Assembly (NCBI GenBank): GCA_913020665.1
Contig: CAJVZI010000001.1
Coordinates: forward strand, 26,604-90,603
Source of the DNA: an uncultured bacterium
GTDB taxonomy: Bacteria > Fidelibacterota > Marinisomatia > Marinisomatales > UBA1611
DNA length: 64,000 bases
Reading direction: 5' to 3'
Shown here: piece by piece, positions 39,088 through 49,432 of the stretch
How positions within the stretch are numbered: the stretch's first letter is position 1
Layout of the letters: the number at the start of each line of letters is the position of its first letter
Notes under the pieces: generated by a model
What the model was told of the DNA's origin: nothing
The model's database searches: none
The model's input: only the letters and a program-made list of their open reading frames with translations
Made by a program: the position numbers and the translations under genes

Positions 39088-39715
39088 CAGGGTTTATCCC
39101 CAGTGCATTGGTCACTTTTGTTTGTATATAAGATGTTCCTAAAAAAGCGGTCCTATGATAGATATGCTGTTCTTTTATTGGTTGAAATGCATCATCCATT
39201 ACATCCGATTCCATAGCTAAAACTAGGGTGATATCAAGAAATGAATTCTTGAAGGTACTTGATCCAAGCCCAGCGCTCATATCGTATTCTATGACAAAGT
39301 CGTCAATATAGACCGTTCTTGTATTTGCGCCTCTAAATGCACCCTCACTAGGGAAGTTTAATACACCATCAACAGGTATATTGCTATTAAATAGGATGCC
39401 AGTCCTCGCATTGCATGTAATGGTCAATTCAGGAGACATGTCTGTAAAGTATTTATATAATTTTAATCGTGCAAAACCACTAAAACTATCAACCTCTATC
39501 TTTTGTGCCCGGTTAAGCTCTCGCACGATCTCTCTCATGATATTATTCCCATATTGGCGAAGGTCTTGTCTAACTGTGTCAGTCTGGTAGTGAAGCATAA
39601 CAGCCTGAGCTCCACTTGTCATACCAATCCCAATTATCGCCATTACAACGATTCCGGCTGTGAGCTCTAAAAGCGTCATGCCGTAGCTAGATCTCTTTAG
39701 GAATTTCGTTATCAA
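39080..39715 (-). CDS. prepilin-type N-terminal cleavage/methylation protein (PilW-like)
   Basis: SSYGMTLLELTAGIVVMAIIGIGM prepilin motif. Confidence 0.85.
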   Translation of the reverse strand: MITKFLKRSSYGMTLLELTAGIVVMAIIGIGMTSGAQAVMLHYQTDTVRQDLRQYGNNIMREIVRELNRAQKIEVDSFSGFARLKLYKYFTDMSPELTITCNARTGILFNSNIPVDGVLNFPSEGAFRGANTRTVYIDDFVIEYDMSAGLGSSTFKNSFLDITLVLAMESDVMDDAFQPIKEQHIYHRTAFLGTSYIQTKVTNALGINPDV

Positions 39716-40188
39716 AGCTCAAACTCGGTCATTATTGTTGATATTCTCCTCTCATACCCAGTGTCACCTGCATATCTTCCTGTTGGGGAAGTAAACCTAT
39801 CTCCCCACTTTATCCAGCACTCCAATTCATATCGCGTGAGGTCTGTATTGCCATAGTCATTAAAAGGATTTAATCTTCTAAGGTCATAATAGAGTCTTGC
39901 CTCAATAGAATTCTTTTGACCCATACCACCTACAAGAAAGATCTCATCGCCGTCAGGATCTCCTGCAAGTTCATACACAGAGAGGCTTCCATCAGCGATC
40001 CGCCCTTTCCAATATTCCATATAGTTCAATAATTCCTCTGTCGCTCTTTCTTTGATCTCGAGTGAGTGCAACTCACCTCGGGCATGAACAACGCCCATCA
40101 TCAGGCCAACACAGGCTATGGATATGATGACAGTAGCTGTCATTACTTCAATAAAACCAATGCCCTGACTCGAATTCTTTAGGTTCAT
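39712..40188 (-). CDS. prepilin-type protein (PilV-like)
   Basis: SSQGIGFIEVMTATVIISIACVGLMM. Confidence 0.8.
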   Translation of the reverse strand: MNLKNSSQGIGFIEVMTATVIISIACVGLMMGVVHARGELHSLEIKERATEELLNYMEYWKGRIADGSLSVYELAGDPDGDEIFLVGGMGQKNSIEARLYYDLRRLNPFNDYGNTDLTRYELECWIKWGDRFTSPTGRYAGDTGYERRISTIMTEFEL

Positions 40189-41240
40189 AGAACGTTTTGG
40201 GCAAATAATTTTGGGTTTTCAGCGATACTTTCTGCCATTTTTCTCTCAATATCACCTTGGGAAACCAATCTCTGTAGATCTTGATCTAGTGACTGCATCC
40301 CCTCAACACCACCTGATTGAATGATCGATGGTATCTGGTATATTCTATCCTCGCGAATAAGATTACGTATAGCCGTGTTCGCGATCATTACTTCGCATGC
40401 AGGTAACCTGCCTTTGCCGTCCTTTGTTTTTAATAGTTTCTGGGCTATCACAGCCTCAAGACTCTCTGAAAGCATGGATCGGATCTGTCCTTTCTGACCC
40501 GTTGGAAAAATATCAATGATCCGGTCTATGGTCTTTACAGCGCTCGAAGTATGGAGGGTCGACAAGACCAGGTGCCCTGTCTCGGCAGCAGTTAATGCTA
40601 GAGATATGGTCTCTAGATCTCTCATCTCACCAACTAAGATCACATCTGGATCTTCTCTCAAAGCTGAGCGCATGGCATTTGCAAAACTATGTGTATTCGC
40701 GCCAAGTTCTCTCTGATTGATCAGACTTTCTTTTGTCTCGTGATAATATTCTACAGGATCCTCAATCGTAATGATATGACAGCTTCTCTGAGTATTGATA
40801 TGGTCTACCATTGCAGCTAGAGTCGTACTCTTTCCTGAACCTGTCGGACCAGTCAATAGAACAAGACCTCTATCCATCAGAGCAAGGTTTTTCAAAACGG
40901 GCGGAATGCCAAGATCATCAAAGTCTTTGACAACCTCTGGTATGGTACGAAATACTCCGGCCAACCCTTTTATTTGATTGAAAAAATTGACCCTAAATCT
41001 TCCTTTACCCTCTAAACTGGCAGAAAAATCGATCTCCTTATTTTCTTCAAAAAGTTTTAGCTGATCTTCGTCCAATACCTGAGGAAGTATGGACTCCATA
41101 TCTCCTTGCTTAAGTGGGTCCATATTTAGTGGCTTCATAGTACCGTTTATTCTTACCATTGGTATTGAGCCAACACTTAAGTGAAGATCTGAAGCACCAC
41201 TATCAACGGAATAAGAAAGTAACTTATTAAGATCCATCAA
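40185..41240 (-). CDS. pilT: type IV pilus retraction ATPase PilT
   Basis: SGASDLHLSVGSIPMVRINGTM, LLTGPTGSGKSTTLAAMVDHIN, ALREDPDVILVGEMRDLETI, HLVLSTLHTSSAVKTIDRIID. Confidence 0.97.
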   Translation of the reverse strand: MMDLNKLLSYSVDSGASDLHLSVGSIPMVRINGTMKPLNMDPLKQGDMESILPQVLDEDQLKLFEENKEIDFSASLEGKGRFRVNFFNQIKGLAGVFRTIPEVVKDFDDLGIPPVLKNLALMDRGLVLLTGPTGSGKSTTLAAMVDHINTQRSCHIITIEDPVEYYHETKESLINQRELGANTHSFANAMRSALREDPDVILVGEMRDLETISLALTAAETGHLVLSTLHTSSAVKTIDRIIDIFPTGQKGQIRSMLSESLEAVIAQKLLKTKDGKGRLPACEVMIANTAIRNLIREDRIYQIPSIIQSGGVEGMQSLDQDLQRLVSQGDIERKMAESIAENPKLFAQNVL

Positions 41241-41243
41241 GTT

Positions 41244-41657
41244 CTATTCCCCTTCAGGCGAACCATATCCTGTAAATTTTCCAAGATCAGCATCATATAC
41301 AACCTGATGACCTGCACCACCTGACATCTCTTCAGTACTCGTTGCAGTGATACGACCACCCTGGTCACTGAGCTGTAGATCAAAAGACCATTTTAGTTTT
41401 GTTGAGCGACTGACATCTAACTGCCCTGCTCTTTCCAGTTCATCTATCTCAGAAGGCCACTCACCTCTAGTTTGGTAGTACATCTTTGAAGCATTATTGA
41501 TATTTGACATCACGGTTCGTGCTTCAGATGCGTATGAGCTTTTTACATAATCTAGATAGGTAGGTAATGCTATCACCGCAAGTATTGCTACAATAACAAC
41601 CACAACCATGATCTCGATCATAGTAAAACCTGATCGAGTACTCCGTTTTAGTTCCAT
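41244..41657 (-). CDS. type IV major-pilin-like protein
   Basis: RSGFTMIEIMVVVVIVAILAVIALPTYLDYVKSSYASEARTVM. Confidence 0.92.
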   Translation of the reverse strand: MELKRSTRSGFTMIEIMVVVVIVAILAVIALPTYLDYVKSSYASEARTVMSNINNASKMYYQTRGEWPSEIDELERAGQLDVSRSTKLKWSFDLQLSDQGGRITATSTEEMSGGAGHQVVYDADLGKFTGYGSPEGE

Positions 41658-41753
41658 ACCGTATACATCCTTATTTTAATATTATCAATTACTTATAAAA
41701 TCTTGATCTTACCGAGATAGAATGCACCTATCCCCTTCTCACTAAGAAAACGT

Positions 41754-41778
41754 TAAAAAGTGTGATATTACTCACACT
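41754..41778 (-). terminator. possible intrinsic terminator of the M6 protease gene (alternative: CRP-like operator, see findings)
   Basis: Minus strand AGTGTGA-GTAATA-TCACACT followed by TTTTT, just 3' of the 41788 stop. Confidence 0.45.
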
Positions 41779-41787
41779 ATGCTCAAA

Positions 41788-44700
41788 TTATTTGAGGAGC
41801 AGGACTTTTTGTGTGCTCGTATAAGACCCGCTCGCAAAGTGTATAAGGTAAACACCAGTTGAAACCTTGTTCCCATCATTATCCTTTGCATCCCATTCAG
41901 CCTCATAATTTCCCACACCCATAGGTGCATTTTTTAGCGTTCTAATAAGTCTTCCACTCATGTCAAAGACACTTAGCTTGACCTTACCTTGTTGCGCCAC
42001 ACTAAATGCGATCCTGGTCTTTGGATTAAATGGATTAGGGTAAGGTTTATGAAGGGCGAAATTATCGGGAACTTGATCAACATTCAACCCAAGAAGTTCA
42101 GATATATCAAAGATCACACCATTGAACTCTACCTCTTCGATATCAAATAGGTGGTCAGTTCCATCTCTTCCGGGTTCTAGGTCAATTATGTGGTAGGACG
42201 AATCATCGGTTGCATGAGGTGGGATAACGACATACTCATCTCTATCTCCTGCATAAATAGCTCTATCAATTCCTTCTTCTCCATAGATAATATCATCACC
42301 AAAAGACCCAAGGAACATATTATCCCCAGCGTTCCCTTTAAAATTATTTATGTAATGATTACCATAGATACTTACTGGTTCTTCACCGTAAATAGAAATA
42401 TCTGTCAGATATTGTGAGCGGTATGTATAATCTAGATCATTCTGTCGCTCTAAATGGAAATCATTGCTAAAGGTCTCTGCCAATGATGCTGAATACTGCC
42501 ATGTTTCACCAAAGAACCCTTGAATAATATTATATAAACCAGGGTCACCCGATGCCATTGCCTCTCTTTCAATGAATGCATATTCTTGGTCGCCAGAGTA
42601 CCCATCATCAGAGGGGTCGTGCTCCCACAGGCCGAAATAACACTCTAGACCCATAGCAAGGTATTCCTCGTCATAATCCTCGGGAGGAAGGTCTGATAAT
42701 GGATTATAGATTTCGTTAGCGATCGCTTCAGCCATTGCATCTTCAATGGCATTTTGCATACCTGGGGCTGCTAATTGGATACCAAATCCGTGTACAAAAT
42801 GTAATATCTCTTCATAGGTCGCATCACGCTCAGAGCTATTCATATATGCTGGACTACCCTCAGGATGGACCTCAGTTGCAAGTAGATCCTGTCCCTGGAC
42901 GCCAGAGTCGATCAATGTCCAGAGGTTTTGATTTTCATATTCACTCTCGTCATTCAATAAAAAAAGTATGGCATTAGTTGTAGCGATCGCATTTGCGATA
43001 AGGGACTTACTACTACCCCAATCACTTCCTGGAATATCTACTAAATATGATTCCAGAACGCGTCTAGCATGCAATATCTGCTCGGTTGTGAAATCATCCT
43101 GGATCAGTATCTGTATTAGATCTTCATTTGGCGCTACGATATGGGTATACCTGGATGCCACTGCGGAGAATAACGGATCTACATCATCAGGCAGTGGAAC
43201 GATCCCATTTTCAGAACCAGATAGGTCAATATTTGGCAATGTGGGTGTTGAATTATCCCCAGTAACTGTCAAGGTTACAGGCACTGCAACCGGGTCGGCT
43301 GTGGGGCTGATAATATTTATAGATGCGGCATAATCCCCCTCGCCAAGACCCACGGTAACAGCCTGAGCATAGATATTAGTTGATTGATTGCCATTTAGTG
43401 AACCTTCTAGGCTACCATTGTCCGAAGACAGAGTAAGCCAAGGAACAATATCAAAAGAATATGTTGTAGCTTCCCATGAGAAAGCATTAGAGACAAAACC
43501 TTCTCCAACAGATGATATCTGTGTGCCCTCTGTGCCGCTTAAATTCTGCCATCCAATAGTTGACTGATCTGTGGTACCATCCATCTGATCATAATTACAC
43601 TTGAATCTCCCATCAGAGTAAAGGACTATTTGAAAATCATAAGTACCAGAGCCAGCAGTACCTTCCCATCTAGCGACATCATCGAACCAAACAACTACAC
43701 GTTCGTCATTGGCGTGATAGTATATATCTCCTGAGGCGTTTGAATTTCCATTATCATTATTTGGATTAAGGTCATCAAAAAAACCAAAGATCGCAGGTCT
43801 AGGCATAGAGGTCGACGGTATGTCTCCATTTTCCCATGCGGTCTCATTCTCACTATTCCAGCCTACCCATCCATTAGCATTAACCTGTAAATAGTCATAT
43901 GTTTCTGAAAAAAATTCAAAATCAAATGGAAGTGAAATTGTTTGTGATGAGAATTGGTCGTTACCAGGAAATGTTAATTGTGTAGCAATATCTTCTATAT
44001 CTATCCAATCAAATGATAGGTCTGGCTCCTCAGTTGATGTTGTCCAATAATAGTTACCACCATCTGGACCACCCTGAGGATTCAAATATGAATCTGAACT
44101 AGAAATGACTGCCTCATAATCCAAAACAGTCTCAGGCTCTCCAATATTTGATATCGTGAGCATTTCGACATCATATTCTCCTGCATCCAGATCAAAATTC
44201 AGAGAAGTTGGGTCTACTGATATTATAGGTGAACCAAATGATACCGTGAAGGTAATTGAATCACCCGATGAAGAAACATTATAAAGGTTCAATCCACCCT
44301 GAGCACCATTGCCATTATTATAGAGAAAACATGATGGATCTGTATCGTCATTTAGCTCTGTATGGTTGTAGTCAGCACTGAAAGGCGCCTGATCAAAATT
44401 GCCAGTATTATTTAAGTTTCCTCCTGGCCGATAAACATATAACTCATCTGGAGGACCCTGCGCATTTCCATTCCCAGCCTCTGTATTGATCCTATAAGCC
44501 ACTAGACCTGATCTTGGTCCTGGTGCATTCACATCATACATTCCTTCTTGTTTTCGATACTCTAGAACAAAATATTCAGTCTCAGAGTTTGGTGATGGTA
44601 TCTTATATAAAGTATTTTCTTGTTCCTGAAGTGGATTTAATGAATAGGTTCCACTTTGCGTCAACTCTGTAAGTTCAACCCAATCAAAATATTTCCATTT

Positions 44701-45765
44701 TGTAAAAGCACTAGGAAACTGGGGTGGGTTACCATTGGATGCCATAACATCCCATCCTCCAACTGGTGTAGGCGCACCACCGCCATCGTAGTGATAATAG
44801 TCCGGAGCGCCAAGCACATGACCGAATTCATGACACAATACACCAACATTATAGTACCAAGACTCAGAAAGCATGAACAGATAATCATACACCTGCGAAC
44901 CATTTATATATGCATTTTGACCATATAATGCCCAGCGATGTGGCCATAACAGATCAGCCCAATCCCCAGGATTACCATAGACAACAAATGAAACAGCATC
45001 AACAAACCCATCATCATCTGCGTCAACATCTAACAAAGGAGAAACGCTCGATGTGATGGAATTGATCGCATTAGCAAGTAGTGTATGCTCCCTCTGCGCT
45101 CGCTCAGTTGCATTCTGATATCCTTCCGGATTTGCATTAGAGTAGGGCTCATAATAGCTTCTATTAAACTCATCAACATATGATGTATTAGATCCGTCAA
45201 ACGTACCTGGGAAATGGAATGTATTCACCATAAGTGTATTATAGGATACCTCCCAAAAATAGTGCCTTAGAGACGGTTCGTCCTCATCTGTTTGAAAGAC
45301 CGCATCATAGTACGCCCGATCAAAAGGAAAATCAGGGTCATCTGCAAAGCGTATGAATACATTTATCTGAGCGATCTCGCCTGATGAGGGTGCATCTCTA
45401 GTGACTGTATCCGTAGGACCATGACCGTAGAATTCCTTATTTCTATTGTATATTTCTTGACTAATATCATATCCGGGCTCAAGCCCAATACTCCTAGGGT
45501 CTCCAAGTCCTACCCTCATATCCGTTGGCACGAGATCACCATCAAGCCCTCTGTCTGCATAATAGTAGTAACCATCTTCAGGGTCTAAAATAATTGTAAA
45601 ATCATTTCGATCATGTAGCCTTCGACCATATTGATCACCGGTAACAAAACAATCGAACGTCTCACCATCAGGCTGCGTTATCGTTCTAGGGATATCATCG
45701 AACCAGGTCGCAGAAATACTAGAGATCGTAATACTAATAAAGAATAATAATCTTAGAGTTCTCAT
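41788..45765 (-). CDS. M6 family metalloprotease with BACON-like/beta domains, RTX-like segment and type IX-like sorting domain
   Basis: CHEFGHVLGAPDYYHYD zinc motif; NNFKGNAGDNMFLGSFGDDIIYGEEGIDRAIY; C-term PYPNPFNPKTRIAFSV...STQKVLLLK. Confidence 0.88.
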   Translation of the reverse strand: MRTLRLLFFISITISSISATWFDDIPRTITQPDGETFDCFVTGDQYGRRLHDRNDFTIILDPEDGYYYYADRGLDGDLVPTDMRVGLGDPRSIGLEPGYDISQEIYNRNKEFYGHGPTDTVTRDAPSSGEIAQINVFIRFADDPDFPFDRAYYDAVFQTDEDEPSLRHYFWEVSYNTLMVNTFHFPGTFDGSNTSYVDEFNRSYYEPYSNANPEGYQNATERAQREHTLLANAINSITSSVSPLLDVDADDDGFVDAVSFVVYGNPGDWADLLWPHRWALYGQNAYINGSQVYDYLFMLSESWYYNVGVLCHEFGHVLGAPDYYHYDGGGAPTPVGGWDVMASNGNPPQFPSAFTKWKYFDWVELTELTQSGTYSLNPLQEQENTLYKIPSPNSETEYFVLEYRKQEGMYDVNAPGPRSGLVAYRINTEAGNGNAQGPPDELYVYRPGGNLNNTGNFDQAPFSADYNHTELNDDTDPSCFLYNNGNGAQGGLNLYNVSSSGDSITFTVSFGSPIISVDPTSLNFDLDAGEYDVEMLTISNIGEPETVLDYEAVISSSDSYLNPQGGPDGGNYYWTTSTEEPDLSFDWIDIEDIATQLTFPGNDQFSSQTISLPFDFEFFSETYDYLQVNANGWVGWNSENETAWENGDIPSTSMPRPAIFGFFDDLNPNNDNGNSNASGDIYYHANDERVVVWFDDVARWEGTAGSGTYDFQIVLYSDGRFKCNYDQMDGTTDQSTIGWQNLSGTEGTQISSVGEGFVSNAFSWEATTYSFDIVPWLTLSSDNGSLEGSLNGNQSTNIYAQAVTVGLGEGDYAASINIISPTADPVAVPVTLTVTGDNSTPTLPNIDLSGSENGIVPLPDDVDPLFSAVASRYTHIVAPNEDLIQILIQDDFTTEQILHARRVLESYLVDIPGSDWGSSKSLIANAIATTNAILFLLNDESEYENQNLWTLIDSGVQGQDLLATEVHPEGSPAYMNSSERDATYEEILHFVHGFGIQLAAPGMQNAIEDAMAEAIANEIYNPLSDLPPEDYDEEYLAMGLECYFGLWEHDPSDDGYSGDQEYAFIEREAMASGDPGLYNIIQGFFGETWQYSASLAETFSNDFHLERQNDLDYTYRSQYLTDISIYGEEPVSIYGNHYINNFKGNAGDNMFLGSFGDDIIYGEEGIDRAIYAGDRDEYVVIPPHATDDSSYHIIDLEPGRDGTDHLFDIEEVEFNGVIFDISELLGLNVDQVPDNFALHKPYPNPFNPKTRIAFSVAQQGKVKLSVFDMSGRLIRTLKNAPMGVGNYEAEWDAKDNDGNKVSTGVYLIHFASGSYTSTQKVLLLK

Positions 45766-45803
45766 CTAAAATACCTAAATGTTTAATTATAATAGTATAT
45801 AAG

Positions 45804-46547
45804 TTACTTAAGCAGGATCATTTTTTGGGACTGACTAACAACCCCATCTATCATTAATCGATAGATATAGGTACCTCCACTTACAGGCAAACCAAGATCG
45901 TTATTCCCATCCCAAAAGTGTCTAGTGATACCTGAAACGATCTTACCGTCATGCAAGGTGCGAACTACTTGTCCCTTTATGTTAAAGATCGCCAGACTGC
46001 CTTTAGTGTCCCTATCAACAGAGATATTAATATTTGTTGATGGGTTAAAAGGGTTTGGAAAATTTTGGCTAAGTTTAACCACGCAAGGAATTAAACTGGA
46101 TGTCCTTAACAGATCAATATCCAACCTGATCTGGTGAAATGTGGTTCCGTCACTTGATACATATTCTGCTACAAATGATTCCTCTGACCACTCTGTTAAT
46201 TCATAGACCAATTCTTCGAATCCTAACACCCCAAGCGGAGTTATGAATCGCCTCAAAAAAATGACCTGTGTATACTCTTTATCAAAACCAAAATAATGAT
46301 ATGCCCAATCAAGGTCCTCATTATAGAGAAAATCGCAGGATGACGTATATATATGAAAGCCATCTCGGTCACCACCCTCACTCACTACCAGTGATATATT
46401 ACGATTATCATATGTCAAATTGGGTGAATCTAGTAGTTCTAAACCGGTCCAATGACCTAAAAAGTTAGAAAGACCCTGGCCATTAGCTATATTGATTAGC
46501 ATAAGGAGCAAGAACAGTGATATTTTATAGAGTTTTAGGTTAGCCAT
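45804..46547 (-). CDS. secreted protein with type IX-like sorting domain
   Basis: Signal peptide; NFPNPFNPSTNINISV...WDGNNDLGLPVSGGTYIYRLMIDGVVSQSQKMILLK. Confidence 0.75.
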   Translation of the reverse strand: MANLKLYKISLFLLLMLINIANGQGLSNFLGHWTGLELLDSPNLTYDNRNISLVVSEGGDRDGFHIYTSSCDFLYNEDLDWAYHYFGFDKEYTQVIFLRRFITPLGVLGFEELVYELTEWSEESFVAEYVSSDGTTFHQIRLDIDLLRTSSLIPCVVKLSQNFPNPFNPSTNINISVDRDTKGSLAIFNIKGQVVRTLHDGKIVSGITRHFWDGNNDLGLPVSGGTYIYRLMIDGVVSQSQKMILLK

Positions 46548-46630
46548 GTCTATAACAATCCATAGGCTAAATATACATCCTTGGAGAGCATTAAGGGAAC
46601 CTTGTTTAGAGCCCCTTGTGCTTCAAATCA

Positions 46631-49312
46631 CTATTTTAATAGGATCATTTTATTCTTTGTGATATTTGATAATGTTGATAAGTGATAAAAATAAATACCA
46701 CTTGCAACTTTCTGACCATAATTATCGCAAGAATCCCACATTACCTTGTACTCACCGGGAGTTCCAAAGCCCGATACCAAATTTTTTATGAGCTTACCAT
46801 TAATGTTATATATATTAATAGAATACTCTCCATGCTCACTTAAGGTATATATAATATTGGTAGTGGGGTTAAAAGGGTTAGGAAAATTAGTGAGTAGTTC
46901 AAATTTATCCGGTTGAACTTGAGATGGGTCTACAGCAAGAGCACCACAGGATGACTCATAGGCTCCAATTAAGCCTGATGAATCTGAGGCTGTTTGACAT
47001 ATCGATGATTCTTTTAAGTTGTATTCAAGGTTTTCAGGAGAGCAAAATTCAGGGTCTTCATTGATAATGCCTCCATCGGTGGTAAATACCAAATTTGAAA
47101 GATCAGTAAAAATACTCTCACCTCCATCTATATCTGAGTAGCTAACATCGATATAAGTTAGCCCGCTAGACTCGGGTGCATATAGAAGTGTTCCATTATT
47201 ACCCCAAACTATAGAATTTTTTATTGTTACTGCAGAGCTGTAGAGTGCCATAGCCGAACCAACACCTGATGTATTGCCTGCAAATGTGGTTTGATCTAGG
47301 TCAATGGATGCCTGATAAGCAACAATTCCGCCGCCATAATCGTAGCCATTGTTTTGTTCAAAGGATGTCCATTCTATGGTACCTATCCCACCGCTCTGAT
47401 AAAGTCCTGCACCTTCAATAAAGGCTTCATTGTTCTTTATTGCACTATGGTGCATAGTAGGCTCTGCATTCTCAAAATACAATCCTCCCCCCCAATATGC
47501 GATATTATTCTCTACCACGACACCATCAAAAAATGGAGAACCTTCTGTAACATATATTCCGCCGCCCAGATTACCCCCATTATTCCTTACCGTTATATCC
47601 TTTAAAATAGGATCTGCTCCGGCAATATAGATACCCCCTCCGATCTCAGCTGTATTATTTTCTACAACGATCTTCTCAAGTGTTGGAGATGAATTTATTA
47701 TAGCTATACCGCCACCATATGGATGAGAACCACCGCGAAATGAAATACCCCTTATGGTTGCATTATTATTTGATGATTGATCCAATAATAAACAGCTCCC
47801 TCCAACAGGGCCTGGAGCAAAATAGGTCTCTAATATAAAACTTGGGTCATCTTCATTAAATGCTCTTGACTCTAGGACGATGGTCTTAGACTCAAAATCA
47901 ATAGGTTCTGTATATATACCAGGGTTCAGCCTGATCGTATCGCCATCCACTGAAGAGGTCACAGCCCTGGCAATGGTCTCAAAGGGTGCTTCGAGACTTC
48001 CATCATTTGAATTATCACCATTTGAATCAACATACCATACAGGCCCCAGATTAACCGGACCACAACCTGCTCCAAAGCATCCGATCAATGCTCCCGCTGC
48101 TCCACCACCAATACAGGATGAATTCTCTCTAACATAGTAGTTTCCATCAGAGCTATTACAAAAATAGGGTTCTTCATCTAGGTTGCCAGTTCCCCAGTTC
48201 AGCTCTCCGTTATCATTGATCTCGATACCATCTTCTCCATTTTCAATAATACTATATATCACACCTAATTCTACTTCTGTGCCTTCAGACCTGAAGTATA
48301 TCTGAGGGGAATCATTTCCCCAGACAACAGTATTTAGCAAGTTAACGTCCGAATTATCCCTCATGTATATGCCATTACCATAGAGCCCTGCAGAATTATT
48401 TGCCATGGTCAGGTTTGTAAAATCAACCGTTGAATTATTTCTGATATAGGCACCAGCTCCAGAGCTAGACACATTATCAGCAATAAGCGAGAAAGAAAAT
48501 TGCGGATCGGCATTATTAACATAGAGCCCGCCACCCAAACCTTCTGCCTCATTGTCAATTATCTGGACCTGGTCTGCTTGGAGATCCGCATCATCTTTTA
48601 AGGTAATTCCACCTCCAGAATTATTAGCGGTGTTCTGATTAAAGATAACATTTTGCATAATGGGACTTGATTCGTTTCGCAGATAGCAACCCGCTCCATA
48701 TTCAGCTATATTTTCAAAAAAAGTACAGTCATAGAATTCTGGGCTGGAACTGACTCTAGAATATAAACCACCCCCAACATCATCTGTTTCATTTCCATTG
48801 ATGATACAACCGTAAAACCTTGGAGATGCATTATAGCAAAATATTCCACCTCCACCGCCTTCATTCGCAATATTATCTTGGATGATACAGTCCCTTATAA
48901 CAGGGTCGCTGCCTTCACAATATATGCCTCCACCATATGTATAAAATGAACCATTATCATCTGGATCCTCATCATTACCTGTCCCATTTTGGATAGTGAA
49001 TCCTTGAAGAATGCTTTGATCGGTCTCACTATTAGAGAATGTAACAACACTACCATTTTCTTGGGCATCAATGATCGTTGCTCCGATCAATAAAGAATCA
49101 TTCTCGATTAAATAAAGAGATGATACCAAAATAGCTTTGCCCTCAAAATTGATCGATTCAGGATAAAATCCAGGACTGACAAGAATTGAGTCACCATCAC
49201 TAGAAACGTTTATTGCTTCCTGTATGGTAGGCTGTTCATCTGGTACATAAATGGTATCTGCCATTATAAATGAACCTGTTATCAGGATGAATCTGTATAT
49301 TCTATTCCGCAT
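46631..49312 (-). CDS. right-handed parallel beta-helix protein with type IX-like sorting domain
   Basis: Repeated GGGIYxxxSxPxxxxxxxxxN motifs in two homologous halves; C-term NFPNPFNPTTNIIYTLS...KNKMILLK. Confidence 0.82.
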   Translation of the reverse strand: MRNRIYRFILITGSFIMADTIYVPDEQPTIQEAINVSSDGDSILVSPGFYPESINFEGKAILVSSLYLIENDSLLIGATIIDAQENGSVVTFSNSETDQSILQGFTIQNGTGNDEDPDDNGSFYTYGGGIYCEGSDPVIRDCIIQDNIANEGGGGGIFCYNASPRFYGCIINGNETDDVGGGLYSRVSSSPEFYDCTFFENIAEYGAGCYLRNESSPIMQNVIFNQNTANNSGGGITLKDDADLQADQVQIIDNEAEGLGGGLYVNNADPQFSFSLIADNVSSSGAGAYIRNNSTVDFTNLTMANNSAGLYGNGIYMRDNSDVNLLNTVVWGNDSPQIYFRSEGTEVELGVIYSIIENGEDGIEINDNGELNWGTGNLDEEPYFCNSSDGNYYVRENSSCIGGGAAGALIGCFGAGCGPVNLGPVWYVDSNGDNSNDGSLEAPFETIARAVTSSVDGDTIRLNPGIYTEPIDFESKTIVLESRAFNEDDPSFILETYFAPGPVGGSCLLLDQSSNNNATIRGISFRGGSHPYGGGIAIINSSPTLEKIVVENNTAEIGGGIYIAGADPILKDITVRNNGGNLGGGIYVTEGSPFFDGVVVENNIAYWGGGLYFENAEPTMHHSAIKNNEAFIEGAGLYQSGGIGTIEWTSFEQNNGYDYGGGIVAYQASIDLDQTTFAGNTSGVGSAMALYSSAVTIKNSIVWGNNGTLLYAPESSGLTYIDVSYSDIDGGESIFTDLSNLVFTTDGGIINEDPEFCSPENLEYNLKESSICQTASDSSGLIGAYESSCGALAVDPSQVQPDKFELLTNFPNPFNPTTNIIYTLSEHGEYSINIYNINGKLIKNLVSGFGTPGEYKVMWDSCDNYGQKVASGIYFYHLSTLSNITKNKMILLK

Positions 49313-49432
49313 ATATAAATATTATTAGGGGGGCAAAATTATAATTAAAAATTGTGGAATTCAGGGTGAAGTTCACTATATCCTATATTAATTTCCTGCC
49401 CTTCATAACGATGATATATAATACCAACGTCT

